A stretch of DNA of 64,000 nt from Rhodovulum bhavnagarense (GTDB taxonomy: Bacteria; Pseudomonadota; Alphaproteobacteria; Rhodobacterales; Rhodobacteraceae): positions 1 through 64,000 of the forward strand of contig NZ_SLXU01000016.1 of assembly GCF_004343505.1 (NCBI RefSeq). Direction: 5' to 3'. Below are positions 1-9,880 of the stretch, piece after piece (position 1 is the first letter of the stretch; each line of letters begins with the position of its first letter). The position numbers were made by a program, and so were the translations under genes. The notes below the pieces were generated by a model. It searched no databases and was not told the DNA's origin. It saw only the letters and a program-made list of their open reading frames with translations.

Positions 1-94
1 TCGCCGCAGTCAGCGTCGTCTTGCCGTGGTCAACGTGACCAATCGTGCCGATGTTAACATGCGGTTTGTTGCGTTCAAACTTTGCCTTCGCCAT
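1..94 (-). CDS. tuf: Elongation factor Tu, N-terminal fragment cut by window edge
   Basis: Only the first 31 codons lie in the window. They begin [19 protein letters not shown] and run into the G1 P-loop GHVDHGKT, the signature of translation factor EF-Tu, the GTPase that carries aminoacyl-tRNA to the ribosome. The rest of the gene lies off the left edge. Many alphaproteobacteria have two tuf copies, so which copy this is cannot be told from here. Confidence 0.95.
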   Translation of the reverse strand, partial: MAKAKFERNKPHVNIGTIGHVDHGKTTLTAA

Positions 95-174
95 GTCCGG
101 GCGCCTCATGGATTAGGGGGCCCCACGGGCCCGATTCAACATCGCGCGCTCTCTAAGCCGCGCTGGGGGAGAAA

Positions 175-825
175 TCAAGCGTCTGTTGGCGCGGCCCCGG
201 CTTCGGCGGCGCCCGTCTGAACGTCAGCCCCGACCGAGGGCCGGGCGGGTGGTGCAATCGCCGTTTCAGGATCGTGGGCAAACCAGTCCTCGCGGTTTTT
301 CGCCAGCCAGGTCTCGACCCGCTTGGCCATGTTCTCGGCCAGGCTTTTCATCTGCTCTTCGCGGGTGCGGGTCAGGCCAGAGCCGACAACGGTATCGCCA
401 GTCAATTCCTCGAACACGGCAAGCTGTTCGGCTTCCTGGTTCAGCTTGCCGCCCGCCGCGTCATCCCACAGGTTTGCCGAGACCACGAGGATGGATTTCG
501 GCGCAAGAACGACCGGGATACCCGGCACGGCAAGCGCATAACCGTCCACGTTAAGGGCGATATGATAAAGCTTTTCGCCCTCGTAGCGCCCGAACCGATC
601 CCGAAGCGCGGTTTCCAACGCAATCTGCCACTCGCCGACCTCGGCCTTGCGGCTGGGGGGCACCATCTGGGCGTTCTTGTCGACGACGATCGCATAACCA
701 AGACGAAAATCGCCCAAGGGCTTGGGCGCCTCGTCCAGATCGCGTGCCCCCGCGCCGCAACCGGCAAGAACCGCAACCGCGGCCATGACGCCCGTGATGC
801 GGGCGGCGGATCGGAAATTCACCAT
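175..825 (-). CDS. Putative lipoprotein of unknown function
   Basis: The 216-residue product starts at MVNFRSAARITG and has a short hydrophobic signal ending in a lipobox (VLAGC, Cys at about residue 23), so it should be lipidated and membrane-anchored. I recognise no catalytic motif. The mature part has alternating hydrophobic strands (LYHIALNVDGYAL, PVVLAPKSILVVSANLW) and a low-complexity Ala/Pro-rich tail. A longer reading frame extends upstream, but the lipobox geometry decides for the internal ATG. It follows parC on the same strand with a 61-base gap and could be co-transcribed with it. Confidence 0.7.
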   Translation of the reverse strand: MVNFRSAARITGVMAAVAVLAGCGAGARDLDEAPKPLGDFRLGYAIVVDKNAQMVPPSRKAEVGEWQIALETALRDRFGRYEGEKLYHIALNVDGYALAVPGIPVVLAPKSILVVSANLWDDAAGGKLNQEAEQLAVFEELTGDTVVGSGLTRTREEQMKSLAENMAKRVETWLAKNREDWFAHDPETAIAPPARPSVGADVQTGAAEAGAAPTDA

Positions 826-886
826 GATCCCCCCGTCAGGTTCCGCACCGGGATAGCGCAGCCCCGAATGCAGCGCAACGCCCGGC

Positions 887-3193
887 TCAGGTAAAGTGGT
901 TGTCGCGGGGAAAGCCGCGCGGGGCCATGCGGCCCGCGCCGGCACGCTTGCCCAACCATTCGGCAAGATCGGTCTCGGTGCGGGTTCGCCCGGCCGGGTC
1001 GCGCCAGCTCAGCCCTTCCGACAAGGTAAAGGTGGTCGCATCGGACAGTCCGCCATCCTTGTATTTCTGCAACCGCACCCCCTTGCCACGCGACATTTCG
1101 GGCAGTTCCTCCAGCGCAAAGACCAGCACCTTGCGGTTCTCGCCCACGCAGGCGACGTGATCGCCCGATACAGGCTTGCACAGCCGCGCCACGGTTTCGC
1201 CGCGCACGTTCAGCACCTGCTTGCCGGCGCGGGTCTGGGCCAGAACCTCGTCGGCGAGCACCACGAACCCGTCACCCGCGCTGGAGGCTACCAGCAAGCG
1301 CGCGCCGGGGCGGTGGATCATCAGCGCCACGATCTCGGATTCGTTCGGCAGATCGACCATCAGGCGCACGGGTTCCCCCATGCCACGCCCGCCGGGCAGT
1401 TGCGCCACGGAAAGGGTATAGAACCGTCCGTTCGCGCCGAACAGGATCAGCCTGTCGGTGGTCTCGGCATGGATCAGGAACCGGCCCTCGTCGCCATCCT
1501 TGAATTTAAGCGCCGCAGCATCGGCCACGTGGCCCTTCATCGCGCGGATCCAGCCCATTTTCGAACAGACCACGGTGACCGGTTCGCGCTCGATCATCGC
1601 CTCGATCGGCACCTCTTCCACCTCGGCCGCCTCGGCAAAGCGGGTGCGGCGCGCGCCACCCGGTGCCTTGCGGCCGAATGTCTCGCGCACCTCTTTCAGT
1701 TCTTCGGCGATCTTGTCCCACTGGACTCGATCATTGGCCAGAAGGTCCTCAAGCCCGGCACGTTCTGCCATCAACCGGTCACGCTCGGCGGTCAGTTCCA
1801 TCTCTTCCAGCCGCCGCAAGGAGCGCAGGCGCATGTTCAGGATCGCCTCGGCCTGAACCTCGGTCAGTTGACCCTCGCCCGAGGCAGGAAGCGGCGAGAC
1901 ATAGTCCTTTTCGGACATCGCCCTGACATGGTCACGGCCCCAGTCCTCGGCCATCAGCGCGGCCTTGGGATCATCGTCGTAACGGATGATGTCGATCACC
2001 CGGTCGAGGTTGAGAAAGGCGATCAGGAGCCCTTCCAGCACCTCCAGCCGGTGGTCGATCTTGTCCATCCGGTGGCGCGAGCGGCGCAGCAGCACCTCGC
2101 GACGGTGGTCGAGGAAGGCGCACAACACCTCCTTGAGGCTGCACACCCTGGGCGTGCGCCCGTCGATCAGCACGTTCATGTTCAGGCTGAACCGGATTTC
2201 CAGGTCGGAATTGCGGAACAACATGTTCATCAGGACGTCCGGGTCGACGTTACGCGAACGCGGTTCCAGCACCATGCGAACGTCATCCGCACTTTCGTCG
2301 CGGACATCGCCGAGGATCGGGATCTTCTTGGTCTGGATCAGGTCGGCGATACGCTCGATCAGCTTGGACTTCTGCACCTGGTAGGGAATCTCGGTGACAA
2401 CGATCTGCCACTGGCCACGGCCCAGATCCTCGATATCGTACTTTGCCCTCAGCCGGAAACTGCCACGCCCGGTGCGATAGGCCTGCGCGATGCTCTCGGG
2501 CGGCTCGACGATCACGCCGCCGGTCGGGAAATCGGGGCCGGGAACGTATTGCAACAGCGTGTCGTCGCGCGCATCCGGCGTCTTGATCAGGTGCAGGCAG
2601 GCGCCCACCAGTTCGTCGATATTGTGCGGCGGGATGTTGGTCGCCATCCCGACCGCGATGCCACTCGACCCGTTGGCCAGCAGGTTCGGGAACGCCGCGG
2701 GCAGCACCACGGGCTCTTCCAGCGTGCCGTCGTAGTTGGGACGGAAATCGACCGCGTTCTCGGCCAGCCCCTCCATCAGCGCCTCGGCGGCGGCAGTCAG
2801 GCGCGCCTCGGTATAGCGGCTGGCCGCGGGGTTGTCGCCGTCGATATTGCCGAAATTGCCCTGCCCGTCCACCAGCGGGTACCGGACGTTGAAATCCTGC
2901 GCCAGCCGCGCCATCGCGTCATAGATCGCCGCATCCCCGTGCGGGTGATAGTTGCCCATCACGTCGCCCGAGATCTTGGCCGACTTGCGGAAACCGCCCG
3001 ACGAGGCAAGCCTGAGTTCCCGCATGGCGAACAGAATCCGCCGATGCACCGGCTTCAGCCCATCGCGCGCGTCGGGCAAGGCCCGGTCCATGATCGTGGA
3101 CAGCGCATAGGTCAGGTATCGCTCACCGATCGCGCGGCGCAACGGTTCGGCCAGGGGGGCGTGCATCTTGGGGCTGTCGGTAGCGTCTGTCAT
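887..3193 (-). CDS. parC: DNA topoisomerase IV subunit A
   Basis: The product is 768 residues, normal for ParC. With ParE it forms topoisomerase IV, which decatenates daughter chromosomes. The N-terminal breakage-rejoining domain has [15 protein letters not shown], the HPHGD loop and the active-site tyrosine in [11 protein letters not shown] (about Tyr127). The C-terminal beta-pinwheel is degenerate ([15 protein letters not shown]), as in ParC rather than GyrA. In the quinolone-resistance loop the residue equal to E. coli Ser80 is alanine ([12 protein letters not shown]). The start chosen is the ATG before [13 protein letters not shown]; the open frame continues upstream only into the divergent SDR gene. 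Confidence 0.96.
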   Translation of the reverse strand: MTDATDSPKMHAPLAEPLRRAIGERYLTYALSTIMDRALPDARDGLKPVHRRILFAMRELRLASSGGFRKSAKISGDVMGNYHPHGDAAIYDAMARLAQDFNVRYPLVDGQGNFGNIDGDNPAASRYTEARLTAAAEALMEGLAENAVDFRPNYDGTLEEPVVLPAAFPNLLANGSSGIAVGMATNIPPHNIDELVGACLHLIKTPDARDDTLLQYVPGPDFPTGGVIVEPPESIAQAYRTGRGSFRLRAKYDIEDLGRGQWQIVVTEIPYQVQKSKLIERIADLIQTKKIPILGDVRDESADDVRMVLEPRSRNVDPDVLMNMLFRNSDLEIRFSLNMNVLIDGRTPRVCSLKEVLCAFLDHRREVLLRRSRHRMDKIDHRLEVLEGLLIAFLNLDRVIDIIRYDDDPKAALMAEDWGRDHVRAMSEKDYVSPLPASGEGQLTEVQAEAILNMRLRSLRRLEEMELTAERDRLMAERAGLEDLLANDRVQWDKIAEELKEVRETFGRKAPGGARRTRFAEAAEVEEVPIEAMIEREPVTVVCSKMGWIRAMKGHVADAAALKFKDGDEGRFLIHAETTDRLILFGANGRFYTLSVAQLPGGRGMGEPVRLMVDLPNESEIVALMIHRPGARLLVASSAGDGFVVLADEVLAQTRAGKQVLNVRGETVARLCKPVSGDHVACVGENRKVLVFALEELPEMSRGKGVRLQKYKDGGLSDATTFTLSEGLSWRDPAGRTRTETDLAEWLGKRAGAGRMAPRGFPRDNHFT

Positions 3194-3244
3194 GGATATT
3201 GTGTAAAGCGGGGGCAAATCACGGTCCAGAGGCGAATGTGGGAC

Positions 3245-4075
3245 ATGGCGCAAAGATCGATCCTGATCACCGGGTGTTCGTCGGGCATCGGCCATGACGC
3301 GGCGCGCAGGTTGGCCGGGCGCGGCTGGCGGGTCTTCGCCACCTGCCGACAGGAAAAGGACTGCGACAGGCTTCGCGCCGAGGGATTGGAAAGCGTCCGC
3401 CTGGATTATGCCGACGAGGCCAGCATCGCGGCAGCATTAGACGAGGTGCTGTCGCGCACCGGAGGCAGGCTTGACGCGCTGTACAACAACGGCGCCTTTG
3501 CCAGCCCCGGCGCGGTCGAGGACCTGCCGCGCGGTGCGCTTCGCGAGATTTTCGAAACCAACCTCTTTGGCGTTCACGACCTGACAACGCGCGTAATCCC
3601 GGTGATGCGCGCACAAGGACATGGGCGCATCGTCAATTGTTCCTCTGTGCTGGGCTTCGTGCCCGCGAAATGGCGCGGCGCCTATGTGGCGACCAAATAC
3701 GCCCTCGAAGGGCTGACCGACACGTTGCGGCTGGAAATGGCGGACACGCCGCTGCGGATCATCCTGATCGAACCTGGCCCGATCACCTCGCGCATACGGA
3801 TCAACTCGATCCCGCATTTCGAGAAATGGATCGACTGGGAAAGCTCGCCCCGCGCCGAGCAATACCGCACATCCCTGCGCAGGCGGCTTTACCACGATCG
3901 CGCGCCCGACCGGTTCGAGTTGCCGCCCTCGGCGGTCAGCGCCAAGCTCGTTCACGCCCTCGAATCGCCACGCCCGAGGCCGCGCTATTTCGTGACGACA
4001 CCAACCCATGTCGCCGCCGCGCTGAAACGGATTCTACCAACCCGGCTACTGGACCGGGCGACAGGCAAGGCGTGA
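3245..4075 (+). CDS. Short-chain dehydrogenase/reductase (SDR)
   Basis: This is a 276-residue classical SDR with the nucleotide-binding TGCSSGIG at residues 9-16, an NNGA motif near residue 81, a catalytic serine in NCSSVLG and the YVATK pair (Tyr147, Lys151). Such enzymes catalyse NAD(P)-dependent oxidoreduction of alcohols or ketones; the substrate is not evident. Arg34 in the FATCR segment after beta-2 hints at NADP preference. It is divergent from parC across 51 bases, so the two promoters must overlap. A much longer frame in phase upstream is only antisense to parC. Confidence 0.9.
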   Translation: MAQRSILITGCSSGIGHDAARRLAGRGWRVFATCRQEKDCDRLRAEGLESVRLDYADEASIAAALDEVLSRTGGRLDALYNNGAFASPGAVEDLPRGALREIFETNLFGVHDLTTRVIPVMRAQGHGRIVNCSSVLGFVPAKWRGAYVATKYALEGLTDTLRLEMADTPLRIILIEPGPITSRIRINSIPHFEKWIDWESSPRAEQYRTSLRRRLYHDRAPDRFELPPSAVSAKLVHALESPRPRPRYFVTTPTHVAAALKRILPTRLLDRATGKA

Positions 4076-4157
4076 GATCCCGGCCGGGGGTCGCCTTGTC
4101 ATCCGTTCCCGCTATGTCTCGCGCAAAGACGATGACCAAGACCGAAAGGGAGACATC

Positions 4158-4730
4158 ATGGTCGTGTTGAACAAGATATACACCAAGACCGGCGACCACG
4201 GAGAAACCACGCTTGGCGATGGTTCTCGCGTGGCCAAGCACGGGATGCGCGTGACCTCTTATGGCTCGGTAGACGAGGTCAACGCGACCGTCGGGCTGGC
4301 AAGGCTGCATGCATCCGACGAGATGGACGCCCGCCTTGCCGCGATCCAGAACGACCTATTCGATCTCGGCGCCGATCTGTGCCGCCCTGATCTGCACAAG
4401 GATGCAGAGGCGGAATACCCCCCGCTCAGGATGATCGAAACGCAGGTCAAAAGGTTGGAAACAGAAATCGACGCGATGAATGCCGGCCTGGAACCGCTGC
4501 GCAGTTTCATCCTGCCCGGCGGCTCCGCGCTGGCCGCGCATCTGCACCTGTGCCGCACCGTGTCGCGCCGGGCCGAACGTGAAACGGTGGAACTGGCCAC
4601 GATGGAATCGGTAAACCCGCAAGCCGTGAAATACCTCAACCGCCTGTCCGACTGGTTCTTCGTCGCGGCCCGCGTCGCCAATGAAAATGGCACCGCCGAT
4701 GTACTTTGGGTACCCGGAGCCAACCGGTAG
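4158..4730 (+). CDS. Cob(I)yrinic acid a,c-diamide adenosyltransferase, PduO type
   Basis: The 190-residue protein matches PduO-type ATP:cob(I)alamin adenosyltransferases in length and motifs: N-terminal ATP-binding TKTGDHGETTLGDGSRV, SYGSVDEVNATVG, and the C-terminal SRRAERETVEL that contacts ATP and cobalamin. It transfers the adenosyl group of ATP to cob(I)alamin to make coenzyme B12, needed by methylmalonyl-CoA and ethylmalonyl-CoA mutases. A GGGAG ribosome site sits 6 bases before the ATG. It precedes etfBA but is separated by 186 bases. Confidence 0.93.
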   Translation: MVVLNKIYTKTGDHGETTLGDGSRVAKHGMRVTSYGSVDEVNATVGLARLHASDEMDARLAAIQNDLFDLGADLCRPDLHKDAEAEYPPLRMIETQVKRLETEIDAMNAGLEPLRSFILPGGSALAAHLHLCRTVSRRAERETVELATMESVNPQAVKYLNRLSDWFFVAARVANENGTADVLWVPGANR

Positions 4731-4834
4731 GACAACAGGGGCGCCAAGGCACCCGGAACAAACCGCGCAACAATCGCAAAGCGGCAAAACGTGGCGTCGA
4801 AATATCCTGTCGTGTCGATTTTGGTCTGTTGTCC
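4730..4834. repeat. Inverted repeat in the gap between adenosyltransferase and etfB
   Basis: GGACAACAG at 4730-4738 is repeated in inverse as CTGTTGTCC at 4826-4834, with an 87-base spacer. The left arm overlaps the last base of the adenosyltransferase stop codon. With such a long loop it is more likely a pair of binding sites than a terminator, or chance. The rest of the gap (to 4916) should carry the etfBA promoter; I see no clear motif beyond the AGGAG ribosome site before etfB. Confidence 0.35.
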
Positions 4835-4916
4835 GGTTTCGAGACCCGCTAACACGTCGCAAACGACTGACCTGCCCCGGCCTCGCCGGGGCGCGCTAGC
4901 CTGAGGAGACACGCCG

Positions 4917-5678
4917 ATGAAGGTTCTTGTGCCTGTAAAACGCGTGATCGACTACAACGTGAAGGTCCGCGTCAAGGCGGATGGCACGGGGGTCGATCTC
5001 GCCAACGTCAAGATGTCGATGAACCCCTTCGACGAAATCGCCGTCGAAGAGGCGATCCGCCTGAAAGAGGCCGGCAAGGCCGACGAGATCGTCGCCGTGT
5101 CGATCGGCGTGAAACAGGCGCAGGAAACCCTGCGCACGGCGCTGGCCATGGGCGCGGATCGCGCGATCCTGGTGATCGCCGCCGAGGACATCCACGACGA
5201 TATCGAGCCTCTGGCGGTCGCCAAGATCCTCAAAGGTGTGATCGACGCCGAACAGCCCGGCCTGGTTCTGGCTGGCAAGCAGGCGATCGACAACGACATG
5301 AACGCCACCGGCCAGATGCTGGCCGCCCTTCTGGGCTGGAGCCAGGGCACCTTCGCCTCGGGTCTGGACATCGACGGTGATGCCGCCGTGGTGACGCGCG
5401 AGGTCGACGGCGGCCTGCAAACCATCAAGGTCAAGATGCCCGCCATCGTCACCGTGGACCTGCGCCTGAACGAACCGCGCTATGCCTCGCTGCCCAACAT
5501 CATGAAGGCCAAGAAAAAGCCGCTGGAGGAAAAGACCGCCGCCGATTACGGCGTCGACACCACCCCGCGGCTGACCGTGCTGAAGACCGCCGAACCGCGC
5601 GAACGCCAGGCCGGCGTCAAGGTGGGCTCGGTCGACGAGCTGATCGCGAAACTGAAAGACGAAGCGGGGGTGATCTGA
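4917..5678 (+). CDS. etfB: Electron transfer flavoprotein subunit beta
   Basis: The 253-residue product begins [20 protein letters not shown] and has the family segment [17 protein letters not shown] and the AMP/FAD-side motif [17 protein letters not shown] (written here as [13 protein letters not shown]). ETF-beta holds AMP and, with EtfA, carries electrons from acyl-CoA and other flavoprotein dehydrogenases to ETF-ubiquinone oxidoreductase. An AGGAG site precedes the ATG. It is one base from etfA, so the two are translationally coupled. Confidence 0.97.
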   Translation: MKVLVPVKRVIDYNVKVRVKADGTGVDLANVKMSMNPFDEIAVEEAIRLKEAGKADEIVAVSIGVKQAQETLRTALAMGADRAILVIAAEDIHDDIEPLAVAKILKGVIDAEQPGLVLAGKQAIDNDMNATGQMLAALLGWSQGTFASGLDIDGDAAVVTREVDGGLQTIKVKMPAIVTVDLRLNEPRYASLPNIMKAKKKPLEEKTAADYGVDTTPRLTVLKTAEPRERQAGVKVGSVDELIAKLKDEAGVI

Positions 5679-5679
5679 G

Positions 5680-6606
5680 ATGGCTGTTCTGCTGCTTGCC
5701 GAAGTCACCAATGGTGAACTGCAACTCGATGCCACCGCCAAGGCCGTGACGGCCGTCAAGGGGCTGGGCGATGTCACCGCGCTGTGCGTTGGCAGTTCGG
5801 CCAAGGCCGCGGGCGACGCCGCCGCCAAGATCGACGGCGTGGCGAAAGTGCTGGTCGCCGAGGATGCGATCTATGGCCACCGCCTGGCCGAACCCACCGC
5901 CGACCTGATCGTGTCGCTGGCGGGCGACTACGACCACATCGCCGCCCCCGCCACCACGGACGCCAAGAACATCATGCCGCGCGTCGCCGCGCTGCTGGAT
6001 GTCATGGTGATCTCCGACCTGGTGGGCGTGGTCGATGCCGACACGTTCGAACGCCCGATCTACGCGGGCAACGCGATCCAGACGGTGAAATCGTCCGATG
6101 GCAAGAAAGTGCTGACGATCCGCACCTCGACCTTCGAGGCCGCCGGCGAAGGCGATGCCGCCCCGGTCGAGGACCTGGCCGCCGCCGGCAACCCGGGCCT
6201 CAGCGAATGGATCGAGGACAGCGCCGCCGAAAGCGACCGCCCCGAGCTGACCTCGGCCGGGGTCATCGTGTCGGGCGGGCGCGGCGTGGGGTCCGAGGAA
6301 GACTTCGCCATGATCGAGAAACTGGCCGACAAGCTGGGCGCCGCGGTCGGCGCCTCGCGCGCCGCGGTCGATTCGGGCTTTGCGCCGAACGACTGGCAGG
6401 TGGGCCAGACCGGCAAGGTCGTGGCACCGGAACTGTACATCGCCGTCGGCATCTCGGGCGCGATCCAGCACCTTGCGGGGATGAAGGATTCCAAGGTCAT
6501 CGTCGCCATTAACAAGGACGAAGAGGCCCCGATCTTCCAAGTGGCCGATTACGGGCTGGTCGCCGACCTCTTCGACGCCGTGCCGGAACTGATCGAAAAG
6601 CTCTGA
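5680..6606 (+). CDS. etfA: Electron transfer flavoprotein subunit alpha
   Basis: The 308-residue product shows the EtfA FAD-binding C-terminal domain: [51 protein letters not shown] and [12 protein letters not shown]. It is the FAD-carrying partner of EtfB in electron transfer from beta-oxidation and amino-acid catabolism. It starts one base after the etfB stop. A strong hairpin terminator follows 24 bases after its stop, and the neighbouring DUF6473 frame converges into its last 58 bases. Confidence 0.97.
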   Translation: MAVLLLAEVTNGELQLDATAKAVTAVKGLGDVTALCVGSSAKAAGDAAAKIDGVAKVLVAEDAIYGHRLAEPTADLIVSLAGDYDHIAAPATTDAKNIMPRVAALLDVMVISDLVGVVDADTFERPIYAGNAIQTVKSSDGKKVLTIRTSTFEAAGEGDAAPVEDLAAAGNPGLSEWIEDSAAESDRPELTSAGVIVSGGRGVGSEEDFAMIEKLADKLGAAVGASRAAVDSGFAPNDWQVGQTGKVVAPELYIAVGISGAIQHLAGMKDSKVIVAINKDEEAPIFQVADYGLVADLFDAVPELIEKL

Positions 6607-7484
6607 TTGTTCCATCCTCCACCAGCCTGGGGGCCCGCATCGTGCGGGCCCTTCTGTTTTCGCGTTGCTACAGCCAGATCGTTCACCAGCGAGGCCAGCG
6701 CCCGTGCGATCTCTTCATGCGCGGCCGGGCCAGGCATGGCCGCGGCGACCTGCGCCTCCGACTCCGGGAACACCATCCCCACCGTGCCCTGCCTCCGCGC
6801 GGCCGCGCTGACCGTGACCCGCAATACCCGGTCAAAAACGGGCGCCACCCCAGCGATCACCTCTTCTGTCACGAAAACCGGCGACGGACCCAGCACCGGA
6901 TCGTCGGCCACCGCGCCACGCACCACCAACAGTACCTTGGGGCCCGGAATACGCGATGCAAGCGTCCGCATCCGGGACTGCCACGCGATCCGCAATTCCC
7001 CCTCGATCAGCGGGAAAAGCGCGGGCGCCTCGGCCTTGAGCACCCCCAGCATGTGACCGGTAAAGCTGAAGGCAGTAAAATCCACTTGTGGAAACAGTGC
7101 CTTGAGCATGGCCGAGGCACGCAGGAACCGGTCGTTGCGTCGCGGATGTACCACGTAGAACCGGTTCGACAGGTTCTGTGCCCCCATCGCCTGGATCACG
7201 CTCAGCCGCGCACCCGCCGCCACCTCCAGAACCGCGGCCTCGTTGACAAAGACATCAACCCCCGCATTCACACATCCAAGATTGACAACCGGCCAGCCAA
7301 TACGCGCCTCAAGACGGGCGGCAAAGGGATTTTCCACATATTTTCCATAGGTTTCGTTACCGCCGACCACGGCGCAATAAGGGCTGTCCAACGCCCGCCT
7401 CGGCCCGCGAAACGCCAACCGCGACGCGCCGTAGCGGCAAGTTCCGTAATCCAGGGCACCAAGACCCGTATCGGCATATCCCAT
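6549..7484 (-). CDS. DUF6473 family protein, function unknown
   Basis: The 311-residue protein (from the ATG at 7484) has a strongly family-like start: LDYGTCRYGASRLAFRGPRR followed by VVGGNETYGKYVENPF and VVNLGCVNAGVDVF. I associate this layout with the DUF6473 family, which is common in Rhodobacteraceae; the GGxETYGK and NxGxxNAG blocks resemble an SGNH-hydrolase-like fold, which is inference. The start at 7484 is preferred over 7505 because GAGGG lies 8 bases upstream. Its C-terminal end overlaps etfA by 58 bases in the opposite direction and contains the etfA terminator, so the last 20 or so residues are poorly constrained. Confidence 0.75.
   Translation of the reverse strand: MGYADTGLGALDYGTCRYGASRLAFRGPRRALDSPYCAVVGGNETYGKYVENPFAARLEARIGWPVVNLGCVNAGVDVFVNEAAVLEVAAGARLSVIQAMGAQNLSNRFYVVHPRRNDRFLRASAMLKALFPQVDFTAFSFTGHMLGVLKAEAPALFPLIEGELRIAWQSRMRTLASRIPGPKVLLVVRGAVADDPVLGPSPVFVTEEVIAGVAPVFDRVLRVTVSAAARRQGTVGMVFPESEAQVAAAMPGPAAHEEIARALASLVNDLAVATRKQKGPHDAGPQAGGGWNNQSFSISSGTASKRSATSP
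6631..6658 (+). terminator. Rho-independent terminator of etfBA
   Basis: A perfect 9-bp stem GGGCCCGCA / TGCGGGCCC with a TCG loop is followed by TTCTGTTTT. It lies 24 bases after the etfA stop, inside the 3' part of the opposing DUF6473 gene. Confidence 0.8.
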
Positions 7485-7635
7485 CTTTTCCACCCTCAGT
7501 GACACCTTACCCGGCCACCAGCGTCGGGTATGCGGGTTTCCAGGACACTAACAGGCGCATTTTACCGATCCCTTGCCCCTTGCGCGGTGACGCGCGCGGG
7601 CCTTAAGGTCGCGCCAACAGCGCGGGGGAATCTGC

Positions 7636-8511
7636 ATGCAAATCCATAAGGTCGGAGTGATCGGCGCAGGCCAGATGGGCAACGGCATCGCCCACGTCTT
7701 CGCACTGGCAGGTTACGATGTACTGCTCAACGACATATCGCAAGATGCACTGACAAGGGCCCTCGCGCTCATCGATCGCAATCTCGGTCGCCAGGTGGTG
7801 CGCGAAAAGATCACCGAGGCAGAAAAGGCGAATGCGATCGGACGCATCTCGACCACGACGACGCTGACCGATCTCGGTGCCTCGGACCTTGTCATAGAGG
7901 CCGCAACCGAACGCGAAACCGTCAAGACCGCGATTTTCGAGGATCTCCAGCCGCATCTCAAGCCCGATACGATCCTGACTTCGAATACTTCTTCGATCTC
8001 GATCACCCGGCTGGCCAGCCGGACCGACCGGCCCGAGAAATTCATGGGACTTCATTTCATGAACCCGGTGCCGGTGATGCAACTGGTCGAACTGATCCGA
8101 GGCATCGCCACGGACGAACCTACCTACAAGACCATGCTCGGCGTGGTCGAATCGCTGGGCAAGACCGCCGCCTCGGCAGAGGATTTTCCCGCTTTCATCG
8201 TCAACCGTATTCTGATGCCGATGATAAATGAGGCTGTATACACGCTCTACGAGGGCGTGGGAAACGTGCGATCCATCGACGAATCGATGAAACTGGGGGC
8301 CAACCACCCGATGGGACCGCTGGAACTGGCCGATTTCATCGGGCTCGACACCTGCCTCGCAATCATGAACGTGCTGCATGACGGCCTGGCCGACACCAAG
8401 TACCGCCCTTGCCCGCTGCTCACGAAATACGTCGAGGCCGGTTGGCTCGGCCGAAAGACCAGCCGCGGATTTTACGACTACCGCGGTGAAACGCCTGTCC
8501 CCACGCGCTGA
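7636..8511 (+). CDS. hbdA: 3-hydroxybutyryl-CoA dehydrogenase
   Basis: The 291-residue protein carries the NAD-binding GVIGAGQMGNGIA at residues 7-19, the catalytic His in GLHFMNPVPVMQLVE, the NRILMPMINEA segment and the C-terminal MGPLELADFIGLDT helix. It interconverts (S)-3-hydroxybutyryl-CoA and acetoacetyl-CoA, feeding polyhydroxybutyrate turnover or the ethylmalonyl-CoA pathway whose lyase is encoded at 19 kb. It lies near etfBA, a common arrangement in this family, but is monocistronic here with a large inverted repeat after it. Confidence 0.94.
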   Translation: MQIHKVGVIGAGQMGNGIAHVFALAGYDVLLNDISQDALTRALALIDRNLGRQVVREKITEAEKANAIGRISTTTTLTDLGASDLVIEAATERETVKTAIFEDLQPHLKPDTILTSNTSSISITRLASRTDRPEKFMGLHFMNPVPVMQLVELIRGIATDEPTYKTMLGVVESLGKTAASAEDFPAFIVNRILMPMINEAVYTLYEGVGNVRSIDESMKLGANHPMGPLELADFIGLDTCLAIMNVLHDGLADTKYRPCPLLTKYVEAGWLGRKTSRGFYDYRGETPVPTR

Positions 8512-8546
8512 CCTGCACCGGCGGGAGGACGGCACCGCCGGACCAT

Positions 8547-8603
8547 GGGTATTTCAGCCAAGAAGAAGGGCGCGACGGTCTCTTCTTCTTGGTTAAAATA
8601 CCC
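8547..8603. terminator. Head-to-head pair of dispersed repeats forming a bidirectional terminator-like hairpin
   Basis: GGGTATTTCAGCCAAGAAGAAG (22 bases, read in two parts GGGTATTTCAG and CCAAGAAGAAG) at 8547-8568 is followed after 13 bases by its inverse at 8582-8603. Twenty of the 22 positions pair. It lies between convergent genes (hbd stop 8511, acyltransferase stop 8663), so termination in both directions is the natural reading. Single copies of the same unit occur at four other intergenic places in the window. Confidence 0.65.
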
Positions 8604-8662
8604 AATTCGCCCGAAGGGCGCAAAAGACGTGGTCGGCCAGGCACGCGGTTGGCTTGCCGTTT

Positions 8663-9565
8663 TCATGACAGCGTCAGGGTAAGCTCGCGCAGCCACGCCA
8701 CGAACCCGCGCGGATTGCTTGTCCAGCCCTTGATCACGTCACGCGAGATCCGCTCCCCAATGATAGGGGCCTGCGGACGGTTCAGCGCGTGACGCACTTC
8801 GTAGAGCAGCAAGCCCTGCCGCAATGTCGGCGACAGGCGGTTGGCCATCTGGTACCATCTCGAGTTCGCGCCGGGAAACCGGACCGGCACCACCTCGGCG
8901 CCCGAGCGCAGGATCATCTTGGCGGTGAAGGGGTTCCACTCGCGCTCGATCGCAGGGCCGAACATGGTTTCCGAGGCCGCCACCACCCCCGAGGGGAACA
9001 ATGCGATCACGCCGCCATCCTCGAGATGCGCCATCGCGCGGCGGCGCATTTCGAGATTTTGTTCCAGCGCGCCCTGTTCGTGCGGGAAGGGCACGGGGAT
9101 CATGAAGCGTTCGATTTCGCCCACACCGGTCAGAAGCGACCGTGTCAGGATCTTGTAATCTGTTCGCACCCGCCCGATCAGTTCGGCCAGAACCATGCCG
9201 TCAACCAGCCCGTGCGGATGGTTGGCCACGATGACCAGCGGACCACGGGCGGGGATGCGGGCGATCTGCTCTTGCGGGGTGACAAGGTCGATTCCCATCA
9301 CCCCAAGCGCCTGCTGCCAGAAGGCCTGTCCATCGGGGACACCCATCGCCTCGAACCGGCGGATCAGGCGCAGAAGATGCAGCTTGCCTGTCAGCAGTTC
9401 CATGGCCTGGATGGTGCGCATCTGGATCGGGTTGGAAAAGCTGTGCGCGTAGGAGAGCCGGCGCCGATCATAGCCGGTATCGGCCAGACGCGTCCCATCA
9501 CCCTGCCCGACCGCTGGGGATGTACGATGCAACAAGACGGGCTGAGCTTCGGAACTGTCGACCAC
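8663..9565 (-). CDS. Lysophospholipid acyltransferase family protein (PlsC-like)
   Basis: This 300-residue membrane-associated acyltransferase has the acyl-transfer motif VIVANHPHGLVDGM (NHPxGxxDG variant of the PlsC HX4D box), ALFPSGVVAAS (the FPxG glycerol-phosphate site) and EVVPVRFPGANSRW. Similar proteins act on lysophosphatidate or lyso-ornithine lipids; the substrate is not decided here. The start is a GTG with GAGGAG nine bases upstream; later ATGs at the MRTIQAMEL segment are possible. It begins 28 bases after the HPr stop on the same strand and is probably the last gene of that operon. Confidence 0.85.
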   Translation of the reverse strand: MVDSSEAQPVLLHRTSPAVGQGDGTRLADTGYDRRRLSYAHSFSNPIQMRTIQAMELLTGKLHLLRLIRRFEAMGVPDGQAFWQQALGVMGIDLVTPQEQIARIPARGPLVIVANHPHGLVDGMVLAELIGRVRTDYKILTRSLLTGVGEIERFMIPVPFPHEQGALEQNLEMRRRAMAHLEDGGVIALFPSGVVAASETMFGPAIEREWNPFTAKMILRSGAEVVPVRFPGANSRWYQMANRLSPTLRQGLLLYEVRHALNRPQAPIIGERISRDVIKGWTSNPRGFVAWLRELTLTLS

Positions 9566-9592
9566 GCGCGCCGTCTCCTCGGGACGGTTTCG

Positions 9593-9871
9593 TTACATGC
9601 TTTCGCCGAAACGGCCCGCAACCAGCCGTTCCAGCGCATCCGCGAGTTCCAATGCCTGCGGACCCGCCGTTTCGACCTGAATAGTGGTTCCCTTGAAGGC
9701 TGCCAACATCAAAAGCCCCATGATCGAATCGCCCGAGGCGGTCTCGCCGTCCCGGCTTACCTCGGCGCGGGCGTCATGGGCCTCGACACATTCGACGAAT
9801 TTGGCCGAAGCGCGGGCATGCAGGCCCTTCTCGTTCACGATTTCCAGGCGGCGGATCACGCGGTCATTCAT
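9593..9871 (-). CDS. ptsH: HPr-type phosphocarrier protein
   Basis: This 92-residue HPr has the phosphorylatable histidine in EKGLHARASAKF (about His18) and the regulatory serine in GDSIMGLLML (about Ser49), the site for the HPr kinase encoded three genes upstream. With the IIA protein it forms a regulatory rather than sugar-transporting PTS; no EIIB or EIIC is seen. The order HPr kinase, RapZ, IIA(Man), HPr is the conserved alphaproteobacterial one. Confidence 0.93.
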   Translation of the reverse strand: MNDRVIRRLEIVNEKGLHARASAKFVECVEAHDARAEVSRDGETASGDSIMGLLMLAAFKGTTIQVETAGPQALELADALERLVAGRFGESM

Positions 9872-9880
9872 TTATGGGCC

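Noticed and set aside
896-3244. Very long + strand open frame opposite parC
   Set aside because: It is the antisense shadow of a high-GC gene; composition is rich in His, Arg and Gly and only the part from 3245 (the SDR) has motifs.
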